From the NCBI GenBank assembly GCA_004352715.1, contig SCFE01000024.1, positions 199,481 through 263,480 of the forward strand: 64,000 nt of DNA. The letters run 5' to 3'. A program made the translations under genes and the position numbers. Positions 24,276-34,918 of this stretch are shown here, in pieces (position 1 is the stretch's first letter; the number at the start of each line of letters is the position of its first letter). The notes under the pieces were generated by a model. It searched no databases. It was not told where the DNA came from and saw only the letters and a program-made list of their open reading frames with translations. The DNA comes from Hofstenia miamia (lineage: Eukaryota > Xenacoelomorpha > Acoela).

Positions 24276-24588
24276 TTTCGTTTCACTGATTGCCTGATAA
24301 GTTGGGACTACGTGACATTGTTTATCTTTCTATCAATGTAAGTAGATTTAATTCCAATATGTTAAAATCAAGCTTTAATTCGATCTCAATTCTCATCATT
24401 CTAATTCTTAATGAGGATATAAACGATTCCAAGCGAGCAGGGTGGAATTTCTAAGGTTAAAAAATTTATTGTAGGCTTAGTTTGAATGGTGTTTACAAAA
24501 CGAACATTTTAATTAGTCAATTAATATATAGATTAATTGCATTTAGCTTTTATAGTTTATGCTAAAGGAGACGGAGTCTGCTAAAAAT

Positions 24589-24594
24589 AATAAA
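24589..24594 (+). terminator. Polyadenylation signal for exon G
   Basis: AATAAA about 310 bases after the stop of exon G; another lies at 24771. Confidence 0.4.
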
Positions 24595-24599
24595 TGCTG

Positions 24600-26029
24600 A
24601 CCCTTAACTGTATTGTATTCCGAACAACAGACCATGACTCAATAAAATTTATGTAGTATTTTGGTTCTAAAAATGCATGTATATATATATAGAATATATT
24701 GTTATCAGCAATCCGCATATACGTCAGATATTTATGGCCATTTGCACAGTCAGTTTGTGTGGTATTGAAAAATAAATAATGCGTAATTCATAGTTTTGGC
24801 ATTCTATGGTTTGCATGGAGTTGTAAATGGCCCAGTGATGCTATTTTCCAAGAATAATGCGTCAAAGCTTGAATTTTTTAATATAGACAAGATCATTTGA
24901 ATGCGTTATTAATTTGTGCAAAATTATAAATTATGTCTCCTCCAAGTTCGTTCACCTCTGGTAAATTAATAACAATATCATTTCAAAGTTTCTATAAAAT
25001 TGCTAAAAACATTCCTATATGACCTGTTTATTTTTCCTGAATTCAATTATAAACATTATTGTAGATTTCTCAAAAAGGTAGCACAAGGTTCCTCTAATAT
25101 GGGATTCTGTTAGATCATTCTCCCTATCTGATTAAATAATCCAATAGGACTAGTGCCAATAAAATTGTTGTTCCGCAGAACCATACTCTATAATGGGGCA
25201 ATATTTCTATAGATGCTCATTTACAATGTAAAATCCTTAGTGCTTTTAGAAAATTCTTGTTTGGGGATACATTTATAACTGAGAACCTCTAGTCCATAGC
25301 TTTTATTTCAACTTTGAATATGCAATTATAAAACTTCCCGCGATGCTTGTATAACACTGTCATATTTAGTTATCATATTTTATTATATAGTATGTCTATA
25401 TCCCTCAGTGACGTTAAGTTGTTGTTTATCTGAAAACATTTGCTTTTGAAATAATAACATTATTTAAAAATATTAATATTTATTAATTTTATGCTAAGCG
25501 GACTATTTTTTCTTTTGATTCAAAAGTGTAACACCAATATTGTACAATTTCTCCTTTAACTTTTTGTTTTTTAGGTGATGACGTTTACAATGAATCGTTG
25601 CGAAATCAAATTTTGTTTACTGTTTAATTTGCATATTGATCTTGTGCTACTTTGTTTTGTCTCCTGCAAGGAAATTTGTTGGAGTCATTGTATTGAATTT
25701 GATTATAATCAAATAATTATTTTTCTACATTTTCAATCTCATTTTATTTAATTCTTTTGAAACATTTAATTGCAGATACTACATTTTTTATTAATGATTT
25801 ATATTTTTTCAATAAAATGTCACATAAATTTGGTATGCTGACATACTGCCCTTCTATTCAATAACACCTTAACATTTTTACAAAAATGGAATTTCTAGTG
25901 GTTTTGTACATTATGGGATACTTTCCATTACATGGAATCCTAAAATAACTGACCTCTCTATATTTATAGACATTAACTGAATTTTTGCACAAAATCTACA
26001 ATATTGTTGAGTTTATGTATTAATTTATT
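24600..26029. other. AT-rich spacer, no gene recognised
   Basis: No supported gene. The last part (from about 25,880) shows faint similarity to the reverse complement of 33.83-33.95 kb, so the left arm of the large inverted-repeat element may reach further left than drawn. Confidence 0.4.
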
Positions 26030-26293
26030 AAAGTAATTCATCATTTATTAAAAATGTTTCTGTACGCCATTGCTAATATTAAAAAGTTTCTCAGTATAAA
26101 ATTCACAAAATATTCATCAATATATACATTTTCTTACACTAACTTTGGTAGATTTAGTTTTTATATTCATTTTTTGTTTAAGCTTGGTTCCTTTTAATTC
26201 TATATAAATTGATTGTCATGCTTAGTTGAAAAACAATTGTTGCATCATGTATAAAAATCGTAATTATACTTATACCCAATAGACTAAGACATA

Positions 26294-27592
26294 TAGGGTG
26301 CCTCAAAAGTAACTTGACTTTTAAACTAACTAAAAAATTCAACCAATCACAGACAAGATGATGAAATATTTCGTAATTTTGAACTATATAAAGGGAATTT
26401 ATATTGTGCATAACCATTTTGTTATTTTCAAGTTTAGACATGGATTTAGACACTAGACTGGAAATATTACAATTATATTACAAAATGGAGACAGTGGCGT
26501 TATGTGCATACAAAACAGCACACAACCTTCACAAAGACATTTTTTCTATTACAGCTGTCACTAATGTGATAAGAAAATTTGAAAAGACAAAATCCTTGCA
26601 CAATGCTGCTAAATCAGTGAGACCATTTCTCCAAAAAGCCCGGAAACCAATGGTAATAGTGTGCTGAAAAGTGCAAGATACAAATGTGCATGGCCATGCA
26701 AGTTCTTCTATTGCTGCAGCTACTACAATTCCAAAGAAAAGTGTTGAATTCTTAAAGCATGTGGTATGCAGACATACAAATTGCCTTGCATCAAACTATC
26801 ACTGAATCATACTATCATCATCGTCTTGAATTTGCACAATGGATTTTAGCTGATGCTAATTTGCTCAATGATGTGCATTGGTCAGATGAGGCCTGTTTTT
26901 CTATGAATGGAATGGTCAACCTTCATAATTGTAGCATATGGCGTTTCAGAACCCTCGGCAAATAATAACAGAAGGTTTGCACCCTGAAAAAGTATGTGTG
27001 TCGATGTCATTCAGTGCAAATTATGTGCTAAAGCCATTTTTCTTTCTGGATACAGTAAATCAGGATAATTACACCGGTATGCTTCATTACCATATGTTTC
27101 CACAACTAAGACAGAAACGAAAAATGCAGTCTGTTATTTTTCAGCATGACTGTGCGCCATCACACTACTCCAAACAAGCCAGGAATTTCATTAGCACTCA
27201 GTTGCCAACTGGGTGTGTTACTGGCACAGGTTTTGATCATGCATGGCCTCCTAGATCACCTGACCTGAGTCCACTTGATTTTTATTTGTGGTCCACTCTA
27301 AATTCACAGGTATATCATGCATACATTCCAACCAACCTGAATGATTTAAAAAGGAGGATCATAGAATAAGTTGATTCACTTAACATTAATGAAGTACATT
27401 GAGCTGTCCAGAATATGATAGCAAGATGTGAACTTACTATTGAGCAGAATGGAGGATTATTTAAACATTTGTTTTAATATATCTGTAATTCTCCTTATTA
27501 GAGTTTGTTTATTTACATATATCATTATTTGGTTTCATATAAAAAGAAAGTTATAATTATTTGGAAAGTCAAGCTAATTTTGACACACCCTG
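26294..27592 (+). mobile_element. Tc1/mariner-superfamily element, family 1 copy 1
   Basis: Ends tagggtgcctcaaaag and (reverse complement) cagggtgtgtcaaaat are inverted repeats, and TA dinucleotides at 26292-26293 and 27593-27594 are the target duplication. It carries a broken transposase. The insertion falls inside the left arm of the large element, so it is younger than that element. The same family recurs at 55962-57536. Confidence 0.85.
26440..27477 (+). pseudogene. Tc1/mariner transposase, broken (family 1 copy 1)
   Basis: Starts MDLDTRLEILQLYYK; helix-turn-helix region to about 26640, then WSDEACFSMNGMVN with the first catalytic Asp, VIFQHDCAPSHYS with the second, and WPPRSPDLSPLDFYLW with the third. 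The second and third lie 37 residues apart if the SPD Asp is used, or 42 if the PLD Asp is used. It ends QNGGLFKHLF. A stop near 26664, frameshifts around 26740 and 26950 and a stop at 27367 make it inactive. Compared with copy 2 it has lost residues in the KKEGSATAALRAYK block. Confidence 0.8.
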
Positions 27593-27890
27593 TATAAAGG
27601 TGGGTTTACAGCTTATCAATGAATTATAATACCAGTAGTAATGGCCGCGGCAAGGAGACGCCACAAAAACGCTTCTGATTGGTCGAGAGCTTATGACGTC
27701 ACATGTCACGTGACAGACCGTGAATATTGAAGGGGTGTTGAGGCGTTGAGTCATCTAATTGATACTTGGCGCTAAGTGCTTTGAAGATCTCGCTAATTGA
27801 TTTTTTTGACAGTTTGCTAATGCATTTTTAATTAGCACATTTGGACCTGCTTAAATGATTCATGCCCAAATTTTACATTGTTTTGATATA

Positions 27891-29251
27891 ATTACATTTT
27901 TTGGTATGAGTAATTTCACTTTTGATAATATCATGGGCCATTTTTTTGGCATGACTAATTCCACTTTGTTAATATCACATTTGTTTGCATTACGCCATGT
28001 TAATATATACCTTATTATAACAACCCCTTTCGGGATATGTACACATAATATTACAAACTAATTTTCCATAATTTCGAAAAGGTTATACATACATTGCTTA
28101 TATCGTTTTTGAGACTCTTCAAAAAACATATTTCAAAATTCATTGTAACACGTTTATCATATCACGACTTTTTCAACCAATAATTAATTTTCGTATTTTC
28201 GATAACTTGAAAATACAATGTTTTAACTCGCTTTTGGGAATTTTTTTCAAGTTGAGTTCACCTTGTTTTCAAAAATACATAGTTTCATTTACGTAAACAA
28301 TATTCTTGTTTCTAAGCAATCAAATTATTTTAAAACTTTTCGTTAATACATGTGGAAAACATTAAACATAGTTAAACAAAAAAGTAGTTGCAATCCACTC
28401 TAATAAAACGTTTAAAATTTTTCTAGACATTAAAAAATACAATGTCTATTATACCCTATTAAAACACTTTTTCAAAATATAAAAACTAAAATATTTAAGT
28501 GGGCATAGTAAAAGCCCACATTTTTAAAAACAAGACAAAACATGTATATATTCTAATTTTATAATAATAATGGTAAATTACACTAAAAATTTGTCTATTT
28601 TTTAGTTTGTTTTTTCGACCCATACATCTGATATTTCATCTGATAATGCGTATTTCTCCACCACCAACCTTTCATTCATCGCCAGGGGTTGTTCATCATA
28701 TGTTTAATCTAAGTCGAGATTTAGTCACTGTGTTTTAAAATATACACTAATGAAATTAGTAAAAAATTTTAATAGCATATAATTACTATCATTTTAAAAA
28801 ATTAATTAAATACATCCCATGAATTATGTTTTGTTTCCATGCCATCTAACGTCATCTTTCATAATTCTGGTTTTTTTCAAATAGCGCAAGCATCGATCGG
28901 TTTTCTTCTATCACATGTTAACCATGGATTCCATCAATGCATGGATTTCATCTCTCTGAGGCATTGGCATAGTGACCATATGCATTAATCTTCTCGAAAA
29001 CTGACAGAATAACGTGGACTTGATCAATAAAACTAGACGCACGTGAGCTAAAATACCATCATTAATTTTATTACACATTAAAAATCAATTATACCATTTA
29101 TTATGATCGGTTTTCAAGGTAGTCACATTTTCCATTTCGATATACAGAACATCTTGAAATTGTAGGAGACGACGGTCTAAATAGTATTGGTTATTTTCCT
29201 ATATTTTTTAAAATCGTATACACAAATATAAACACAGAAATATATTTTACC
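27891..29251. other. Interior of the large element, left half: AT-rich, no gene recognised
   Basis: No convincing frame. A small hairpin gtgggc-atagtaaaa-gcccac lies at 28500-28520. Confidence 0.45.
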
Positions 29252-29700
29252 TTTACACAATGATGTGTGTAGGGGAGGCGTTTGGGAGAGATGGACTTTT
29301 TTTTTAATTAGCGAACAAACATTCATTTGAGGTAATTGCTTCACGAAGGCTAAATATCCATAAATAACTGTTAAATTAAAATGTTATTACCATCTTTTTA
29401 AAGAAGTGTAAACGCGGGCAGGAGAAGCGTTGAGAGAATCAGATTTTCAATTGATAAACAAACGGAGGAGCAAAGTCGCGGAATGCTTGATCAAATCATG
29501 TTGAACGGAGGCTAAAATTCAAATAAATGTTAATTATTAACTATGTAAAAAAATATTACCTCTTTTATCACAGAGTTCTACATATGGGCGTTTTTTTTAT
29601 ATTTAGGTGGAGCATCTTGTATTGTGGGGAGGCGACAGAGGCTAAATACTTAGTTAATTTCTCATAAATTAAATATGTACATACATTTTTTTTGGTGGTG
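29252..29700 (-). repeat. Threefold diverged direct repeat with splice-like borders on the minus strand
   Basis: Three units of about 120-190 bases each contain, on the + strand, a ggaggcg/ggagaagcg word, then aggctaaat-type sequence, then an AT-rich stretch. Read on the minus strand, each unit begins after ttttag or atttag with CCTYYGT (near 29636, 29513, 29350) and two are followed by gtaat donors (near 29562 and 29390). This looks like three short exons with short introns, but no frame stays open across them, so they may be untranslated exons or simply an old tandem repeat. Confidence 0.4.
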
Positions 29701-29758
29701 GATTTTTAATAGCGAGGCTTCTTCTTCTTTTAAAACATTTTGCGAAATTTTTTTTCAT

Positions 29759-30758
29759 NNNNNNNNNNNNNNNNNNNNNNNNNNNNNNNNNNNNNNNNNN
29801 NNNNNNNNNNNNNNNNNNNNNNNNNNNNNNNNNNNNNNNNNNNNNNNNNNNNNNNNNNNNNNNNNNNNNNNNNNNNNNNNNNNNNNNNNNNNNNNNNNNN
29901 NNNNNNNNNNNNNNNNNNNNNNNNNNNNNNNNNNNNNNNNNNNNNNNNNNNNNNNNNNNNNNNNNNNNNNNNNNNNNNNNNNNNNNNNNNNNNNNNNNNN
30001 NNNNNNNNNNNNNNNNNNNNNNNNNNNNNNNNNNNNNNNNNNNNNNNNNNNNNNNNNNNNNNNNNNNNNNNNNNNNNNNNNNNNNNNNNNNNNNNNNNNN
30101 NNNNNNNNNNNNNNNNNNNNNNNNNNNNNNNNNNNNNNNNNNNNNNNNNNNNNNNNNNNNNNNNNNNNNNNNNNNNNNNNNNNNNNNNNNNNNNNNNNNN
30201 NNNNNNNNNNNNNNNNNNNNNNNNNNNNNNNNNNNNNNNNNNNNNNNNNNNNNNNNNNNNNNNNNNNNNNNNNNNNNNNNNNNNNNNNNNNNNNNNNNNN
30301 NNNNNNNNNNNNNNNNNNNNNNNNNNNNNNNNNNNNNNNNNNNNNNNNNNNNNNNNNNNNNNNNNNNNNNNNNNNNNNNNNNNNNNNNNNNNNNNNNNNN
30401 NNNNNNNNNNNNNNNNNNNNNNNNNNNNNNNNNNNNNNNNNNNNNNNNNNNNNNNNNNNNNNNNNNNNNNNNNNNNNNNNNNNNNNNNNNNNNNNNNNNN
30501 NNNNNNNNNNNNNNNNNNNNNNNNNNNNNNNNNNNNNNNNNNNNNNNNNNNNNNNNNNNNNNNNNNNNNNNNNNNNNNNNNNNNNNNNNNNNNNNNNNNN
30601 NNNNNNNNNNNNNNNNNNNNNNNNNNNNNNNNNNNNNNNNNNNNNNNNNNNNNNNNNNNNNNNNNNNNNNNNNNNNNNNNNNNNNNNNNNNNNNNNNNNN
30701 NNNNNNNNNNNNNNNNNNNNNNNNNNNNNNNNNNNNNNNNNNNNNNNNNNNNNNNNNN
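29759..30758. other. Assembly gap, 1000 N
   Basis: The round length suggests a placeholder rather than a measured size. It covers most of the + strand gene of the large element. Confidence 0.95.
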
Positions 30759-31080
30759 CAGTGCGTCATTCAAAAGAAGTGTTTGACCATCTCCCATGTC
30801 ATATACAAAAATCTTTTAACTGGTATGAGCGCAACTTTCACCATATCGCGTTTACAGAGGGAAACCTCACAAGTGAACAAATGATTGAATTCATTGCTTC
30901 ACTAAATCTATCAACTTGAAAGAATACGGTGTTTTGGGGATGTGATGCTATGAACTGTGAATTTCTTAGTTGTATAATCTCCCAGCCAGTAGCGAATTTA
31001 TTAAATTTTGGATATCGATACCCGCAGAACACATTGGATTCCATCAAATGTATAAAAGACTATTACAGATTTGTACACTG
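30759..31080 (+). pseudogene. 3' end of the + strand gene of the large element (copy 1)
   Basis: After the gap, cag then a frame reads VRHSKEVFDHLPCHIQKS, FNWYERNFHHIAF and ends at a TGA (30917-30919). Beyond the stop the same frame stays open and still matches copy 2 (VFWGCDAMNCEFL, then SQPVANLLN and IKDYYRFVH), ending near 31080. So the TGA is a nonsense mutation in a longer protein. The family is not recognised; conserved aromatic and Cys residues suggest a folded C-terminal domain. The 5' part is lost in the gap. The fragment start (cag, as in copy 2) may be a splice acceptor. Confidence 0.6.
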
Positions 31081-31342
31081 AATGAAGACTTGTGGTATAT
31101 TTGTTGATATTACTAGTAAATGTAAATTTAAGAAATTCATTGTAAAGTCTCTACCTTATAGTGAAATACAGAGCAGATGAATTATTTTTTTACTATTTTT
31201 TCTTAAACTCTGATTTATTTATTACCATGTTTTACATATAAATGAAGACTTGTAAAGTCTTTTGTAATTGTTAATTTTTTATTAGTATAATATTTTATTA
31301 AAATAGTGTTACATGAGGAAAAAGCAATGAGGAAAACAAAAG

Positions 31343-31897
31343 CTATATTTTTATTTTGCTAAACTCCAATACAATCCAATTTACATTATTACCACCAGAC
31401 GAGGTTTCCATATCATCGTTGTGGAAAAGTTTTTTATTTACCAAAGTCTTGCAATTTTCACTGATTGCGTTAACATAACATCTAGGAAGAAAATAATAAA
31501 CCCCATTGCTGAGTTTAATCTTTACTGTGATACCATATCTCGTATTCAGCTGAACAGCGTCTTCAATTGTAAACCATTGTTTTTTCGGGAGTTCGCTAGC
31601 AGGGCATGTGTTTGAAAAAGTGTGTGATGATAGTAGCAGCTGGGAGTTGACATTGTTTAAGTGTTGTAAAACATTGTCGTCTTTGCTCATCTCGGAGATG
31701 GGGAAGATAATCACATTGTTATTGACTGTAGGACGCCTTCGTTTGTGAAGTGACTTGCGTTTTTCTTTAACTGGCGCAGGAGGAGGATGAATCGTCTCTT
31801 GTGTTAATGGGTTATAACCATGTGATGGTGGTGGAGTTGTACATAGATCATCAAACAAGGTACTTAGTGAACCTGATGTTAGTGTTTCAATAGACAT
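31343..31897 (-). CDS. Unrecognised 184-residue protein, minus-strand gene of the large element (copy 1)
   Basis: An intact frame from ATG 31897 (MSIETLTSGSLSTLFDDL). The first 60 residues are proline-rich and end in a basic KRKSLHKRRRP, a likely nuclear localisation signal. The C-terminal 75 residues look folded: WFTIEDAVQLNTRYGITV, KIKLSNGVYYFLPRCYV and a final VLEFSKIKI, with alternating hydrophobics that would suit a small beta-barrel; an OB-type nucleic-acid-binding fold is a guess only. Copy 2 at 36.2-36.8 kb conserves the C-terminal domain better than the linker, a sign of past selection on protein. The gene runs towards the + strand gene, the two ends being about 260 bases apart. Confidence 0.6.
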   Translation of the reverse strand: MSIETLTSGSLSTLFDDLCTTPPPSHGYNPLTQETIHPPPAPVKEKRKSLHKRRRPTVNNNVIIFPISEMSKDDNVLQHLNNVNSQLLLSSHTFSNTCPASELPKKQWFTIEDAVQLNTRYGITVKIKLSNGVYYFLPRCYVNAISENCKTLVNKKLFHNDDMETSSGGNNVNWIVLEFSKIKI

Positions 31898-31921
31898 TGC
31901 CAAAAGTGAGAGACGAAATTN

Positions 31922-32755
31922 CAGAAGCGTTTTTGTGGCGTCTCCTTGCTGTGGCCATTACTACTAATACCTCTAAATTGAGAAGAATGCATTGTTGTTG
32001 ATACGCTGTTTACAGCGTCTCAATTGAACTTGTTTATCACACATTTATTTGTTATTGATACAGCGTTTGCAGCTGACTAATCCCAATTGAATCTTATAAT
32101 TCAAAATATTTGGGATTAGCAACATCTCACAGAAACGTTTTTTCTTTAACTTTTTAAAGCAATTGGGTCTTGATCCTTTCCTGTTGCATGCCTAGTTTCG
32201 AATGAATATAATTGATTCAAAGTTTGCATTAGCGTAATGAGTATTATGAAAGGAATGAAATACAAAATATCAAAAGTTGTTTGATCGCGTCTTTCATCTC
32301 AATTGTGGAAATATGATCGTCTTTCAAGTGTTTACAGCAGTATTAGCGCAATTGATAATCTTGATTATGCATTCTTTTGATTTCATTAGTTTTATTAATA
32401 GATCGTCTTTCACAGCTGTTTACAGCTGAATTGTGCTAATTGAGCACTCGATTGCGAAATATTATATTTCATTGATAAGCTGTAAACACACCTTAATAGG
32501 ATAAAAGTTATTGATAAGGTTATTGATAATTTTCAATCATGCATTATGGAATCAATTTACATAGAATTAATGTAACTAAGCTTAAACAAGAGGAATGAAA
32601 ATATAAACTAAATCTACCAAAGTTATTGTAAAAAAATTATATGACTAATATTTTATGAATTTTAGTGGGAAACATTTTTTATATTAGTGGAATGCTGAAA
32701 CATGTTAAATAAATGATGTTTCTTTTCCAACTATCTACAATAGTTAATGAAGAAA
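31922..32755. repeat. 834-base block bounded by single N bases, duplicate of 32995-33828
   Basis: The block lies between single n characters at 31921 and 32756 and is nearly identical to 32995-33828 (a c/t difference in gtggcgtct was seen). It looks like a separate short contig placed in a gap, so the tandem copy may not be real. It carries the same palindromic iterons as the right arm. Confidence 0.8.
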
Positions 32756-32756
32756 N

Positions 32757-33828
32757 TATGTATATTAGGAAAAATTAGTCATTATATAAAACAAAGTAAA
32801 TTTGGGCATGAATCATTTAAGCAGGTCCAAATGTGCTAATTAAAAATGCATTAGCAAGCTGTCAAAAAAATCAATTTTGAGATCTTCAAAGCACTTAGCG
32901 CCAAGTATCAATTAGATGACTCAACGCCTCAACCACCCCCTTCAATATTCACGGTCTGTCACGTGACATGTGACGTCATAAGCTCTCGACCAATCAGAAG
33001 CGTTTTTGTGGTGTCTCCTTGCTGTGGCCATTACTACTAATACCTCTAAATTGAGAAGAATGCATTGTTGTTGATACGCTGTTTACAGCGTCTCAATTGA
33101 ACTTGTTTATCACACATTTATTTGTTATTGATACAGCGTTTGCAGCTGACTAATCCCAATTGAATCTTATAATTCAAAATATTTGGGATTAGCAACATCT
33201 CACAGAAACGTTTTTTCTTTAACTTTTTAAAGCAATTGGGTCTTGATCCTTTCCTGTTGCATGCCTAGTTTCGAATGAATATAATTGATTCAAAGTTTGC
33301 ATTAGCGTAATGAGTATTATGAAAGGAATGAAATACAAAATATCAAAAGTTGTTTGATCGCGTCTTTCATCTCAATTGTGGAAATATGATCGTCTTTCAA
33401 GTGTTTACAGCAGTATTAGCGCAATTGATAATCTTGATTATGCATTCTTTTGATTTCATTAGTTTTATTAATAGATCGTCTTTCACAGCTGTTTACAGCT
33501 GAATTGTGCTAATTGAGCACTCGATTGCGAAATATTATATTTCATTGATAAGCTGTAAACACACCTTAATAGGATAAAAGTTATTGATAAGGTTATTGAT
33601 AATTTTCAATCATGCATTATGGAATCAATTTACATAGAATTAATGTAACTAAGCTTAAACAAGAGGAATGAAAATATAAACTAAATCTACCAAAGTTATT
33701 GTAAAAAAATTATATGACTAATATTTTATGAATTTTAGTGGGAAACATTTTTTATATTAGTGGAATGCTGAAACATGTTAAATAAATGATGTTTCTTTTC
33801 CAACTATCTACAATAGTTAATGAAGAAA
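32757..33828 (-). repeat. Right inverted arm of the large element
   Basis: Reverse complement of the left arm in three segments (about 32785-33042, 33545-33570 and 33570-33828). It holds a GC-richer inner part with gtcacgtgacatgtgacgtc (32959-32978), then about 490 bases with palindromic iterons absent from the left arm, then an AT-rich outer part. The outer limit is approximate. Confidence 0.75.
33077..33560. repeat. Cluster of palindromic iterons around TGTTTACAGC
   Basis: Five related sites: cgctgtttacagcg (33077-33090), cagcgtttgcagctg (33134-33148), gtgtttacagcag (33401-33413), cagctgtttacagctg (33486-33501) and agctgtaaac (33551-33560). Between them caattga/caattgt and gatcgtcttt words recur. 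Such spaced palindromes are the kind of site bound by a replication initiator or transposase. No protein in the window can be tied to them. Confidence 0.65.
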
Positions 33829-34768
33829 TATTTAATGTAAGCATTGCTAAATAACTTACTGAAACTAGACATGCACAAAATATGGTTATTCCATAATGCC
33901 TTATTATCTTGAGAAGTTTAGAAGCTGATTTATTACGTTATAATCTTAAAAGGAAGCAGTTGAAATATGTGCAAAATATCGCAATATTGAATATTGTTTT
34001 CACTTTTTTGCATTCTCCCCATACAATGTCTTTCTATTAAAACCCATATTTGGTGCACATTCCACTATTGTCAAATTAGTCAATTTAAATTTGAACAATA
34101 AATATTATTTACAAATTTTGCAAAATCGAATTTAAGTTGTTGCTATCACATTAAATTTAATAAAATTAACATTACATGAATGAAAATTATCAACAAATTT
34201 GGCAAGTAATTCAACTATACTGCAATGATATATTAAATTACAGGCATTTATTATGTTTAAAAACTAGATCACTTAATGTTTTTATAGTGCAATAGAATTA
34301 GAGTTGAATTCCATCTTTGACGCATTAATCCCAACTGATTGAATGTTTGTTGCTGGGAGGTTCTCCAGGAGCATTCATGTATGAAATTTTGCTGATAGTC
34401 TTTGAAACCAACAAGGAACAACCTTCTAATGCGTCAACTGAGATAGGAACAAACATACCTGCTTCTTGACAAGTCTTGTCCTTAGCAAATTTTTAAATTT
34501 CTACTTTGAAAAGGCATAAACAGGAGTAGTTCCAGCATATGTTACTGTTGATGATTTAAAGGAACTTGTAATGTTAATTTTGAGAGCAACTAGGTGATCA
34601 GGAGATCGTTGTTAAGAATATATCACCTGGTTGAGGTTGCAAGGTCACCATAAGGCCATAAAATCACAGCCAGTATTTTGCCAGAAGGAGTATGGAGGAA
34701 AATTCATGATGTAAAAAGAATGGAGATTGCTATGGTTTCATCATGCACATTGATCTAGATAACAATGA
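33829..34768. other. Spacer between copies 1 and 2 of the large element
   Basis: AT-rich to 34300. From about 34,310 the base composition becomes more balanced and broken frames appear, probably decayed coding sequence of copy 2 upstream of 34769; no domain was recognised. Confidence 0.4.
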
Positions 34769-34918
34769 ATGGCTGATTTTACTGAATTGATACTTGATCA
34801 TGGTAGGCGAGGCAGAACAGTATTTAAGAAATACGATGATGAGAAGGATGGAGTGGATGAATGGACACATAACCCTCGAATTCGTAGAAAAAAACTGATA
34901 TCAAATGTAATTATTTGA
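34769..34918 (+). CDS. Small basic ORF in copy 2 of the large element
   Basis: A 49-residue frame begins MADFTELILDHGRRGRTV and ends RIRRKKLISNVII. It is charged (acidic in the middle, Arg/Lys-rich at the end) and has coding-like composition in an otherwise AT-rich setting. The matching place in copy 1 would be inside the 1000-N gap, so conservation cannot be tested here. A gtaatt follows the frame near 34907, so it could be an exon. Function unknown. Confidence 0.35.
   Translation: MADFTELILDHGRRGRTVFKKYDDEKDGVDEWTHNPRIRRKKLISNVII

Larger units (their letters stand above)
26030..27890 (+). repeat. Left inverted arm of the large element, split by a mariner
   Basis: 26030-26290 matches the reverse complement of about 33.57-33.83 kb (for example ctttggtagatttagttt and tgtttaagctt). 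After the mariner, 27595-27625 matches 33545-33570 (tgtttacagcttatcaatga), and 27635-27890 matches 32785-33042 (including tcacatgtcacgtgacagac and acttggcgctaagtgctttg). Relative to the right arm it lacks about 490 bases of iteron sequence between these parts. Confidence 0.75.
26030..33828. mobile_element. Large inverted-repeat element with ambisense genes (copy 1); transposon or DNA-virus relic
   Basis: Arms at 26030-27890 (minus a mariner at 26294-27592) and 32757-33828 are reverse complements of each other. Between them are an AT-rich region, a threefold repeat, a 1000-N gap, the 3' end of a + strand gene and a complete minus-strand ORF that converge on a shared short spacer. Without the mariner and the doubled 834-base block it is about 5.7 kb, counting the gap at face value. 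Converging genes between long terminal inverted repeats recall ambisense densoviruses, but no helicase, phospholipase or capsid motif is visible, and the small minus-strand ORF does not resemble a capsid gene. No DDE transposase is visible either; the gap could hide one. Confidence 0.6.

Noticed and set aside
29669-30919. Very long frames through the 1000-N gap on both strands
   Set aside because: The open length is produced by N bases; only the part after 30758 on the + strand is supported.
26030-33828. Assignment of the large element to ambisense densoviruses
   Set aside because: The layout fits, but no SF3 helicase, phospholipase A2 or capsid motif is visible and the minus-strand protein is far too short for a capsid; kept only as one alternative.
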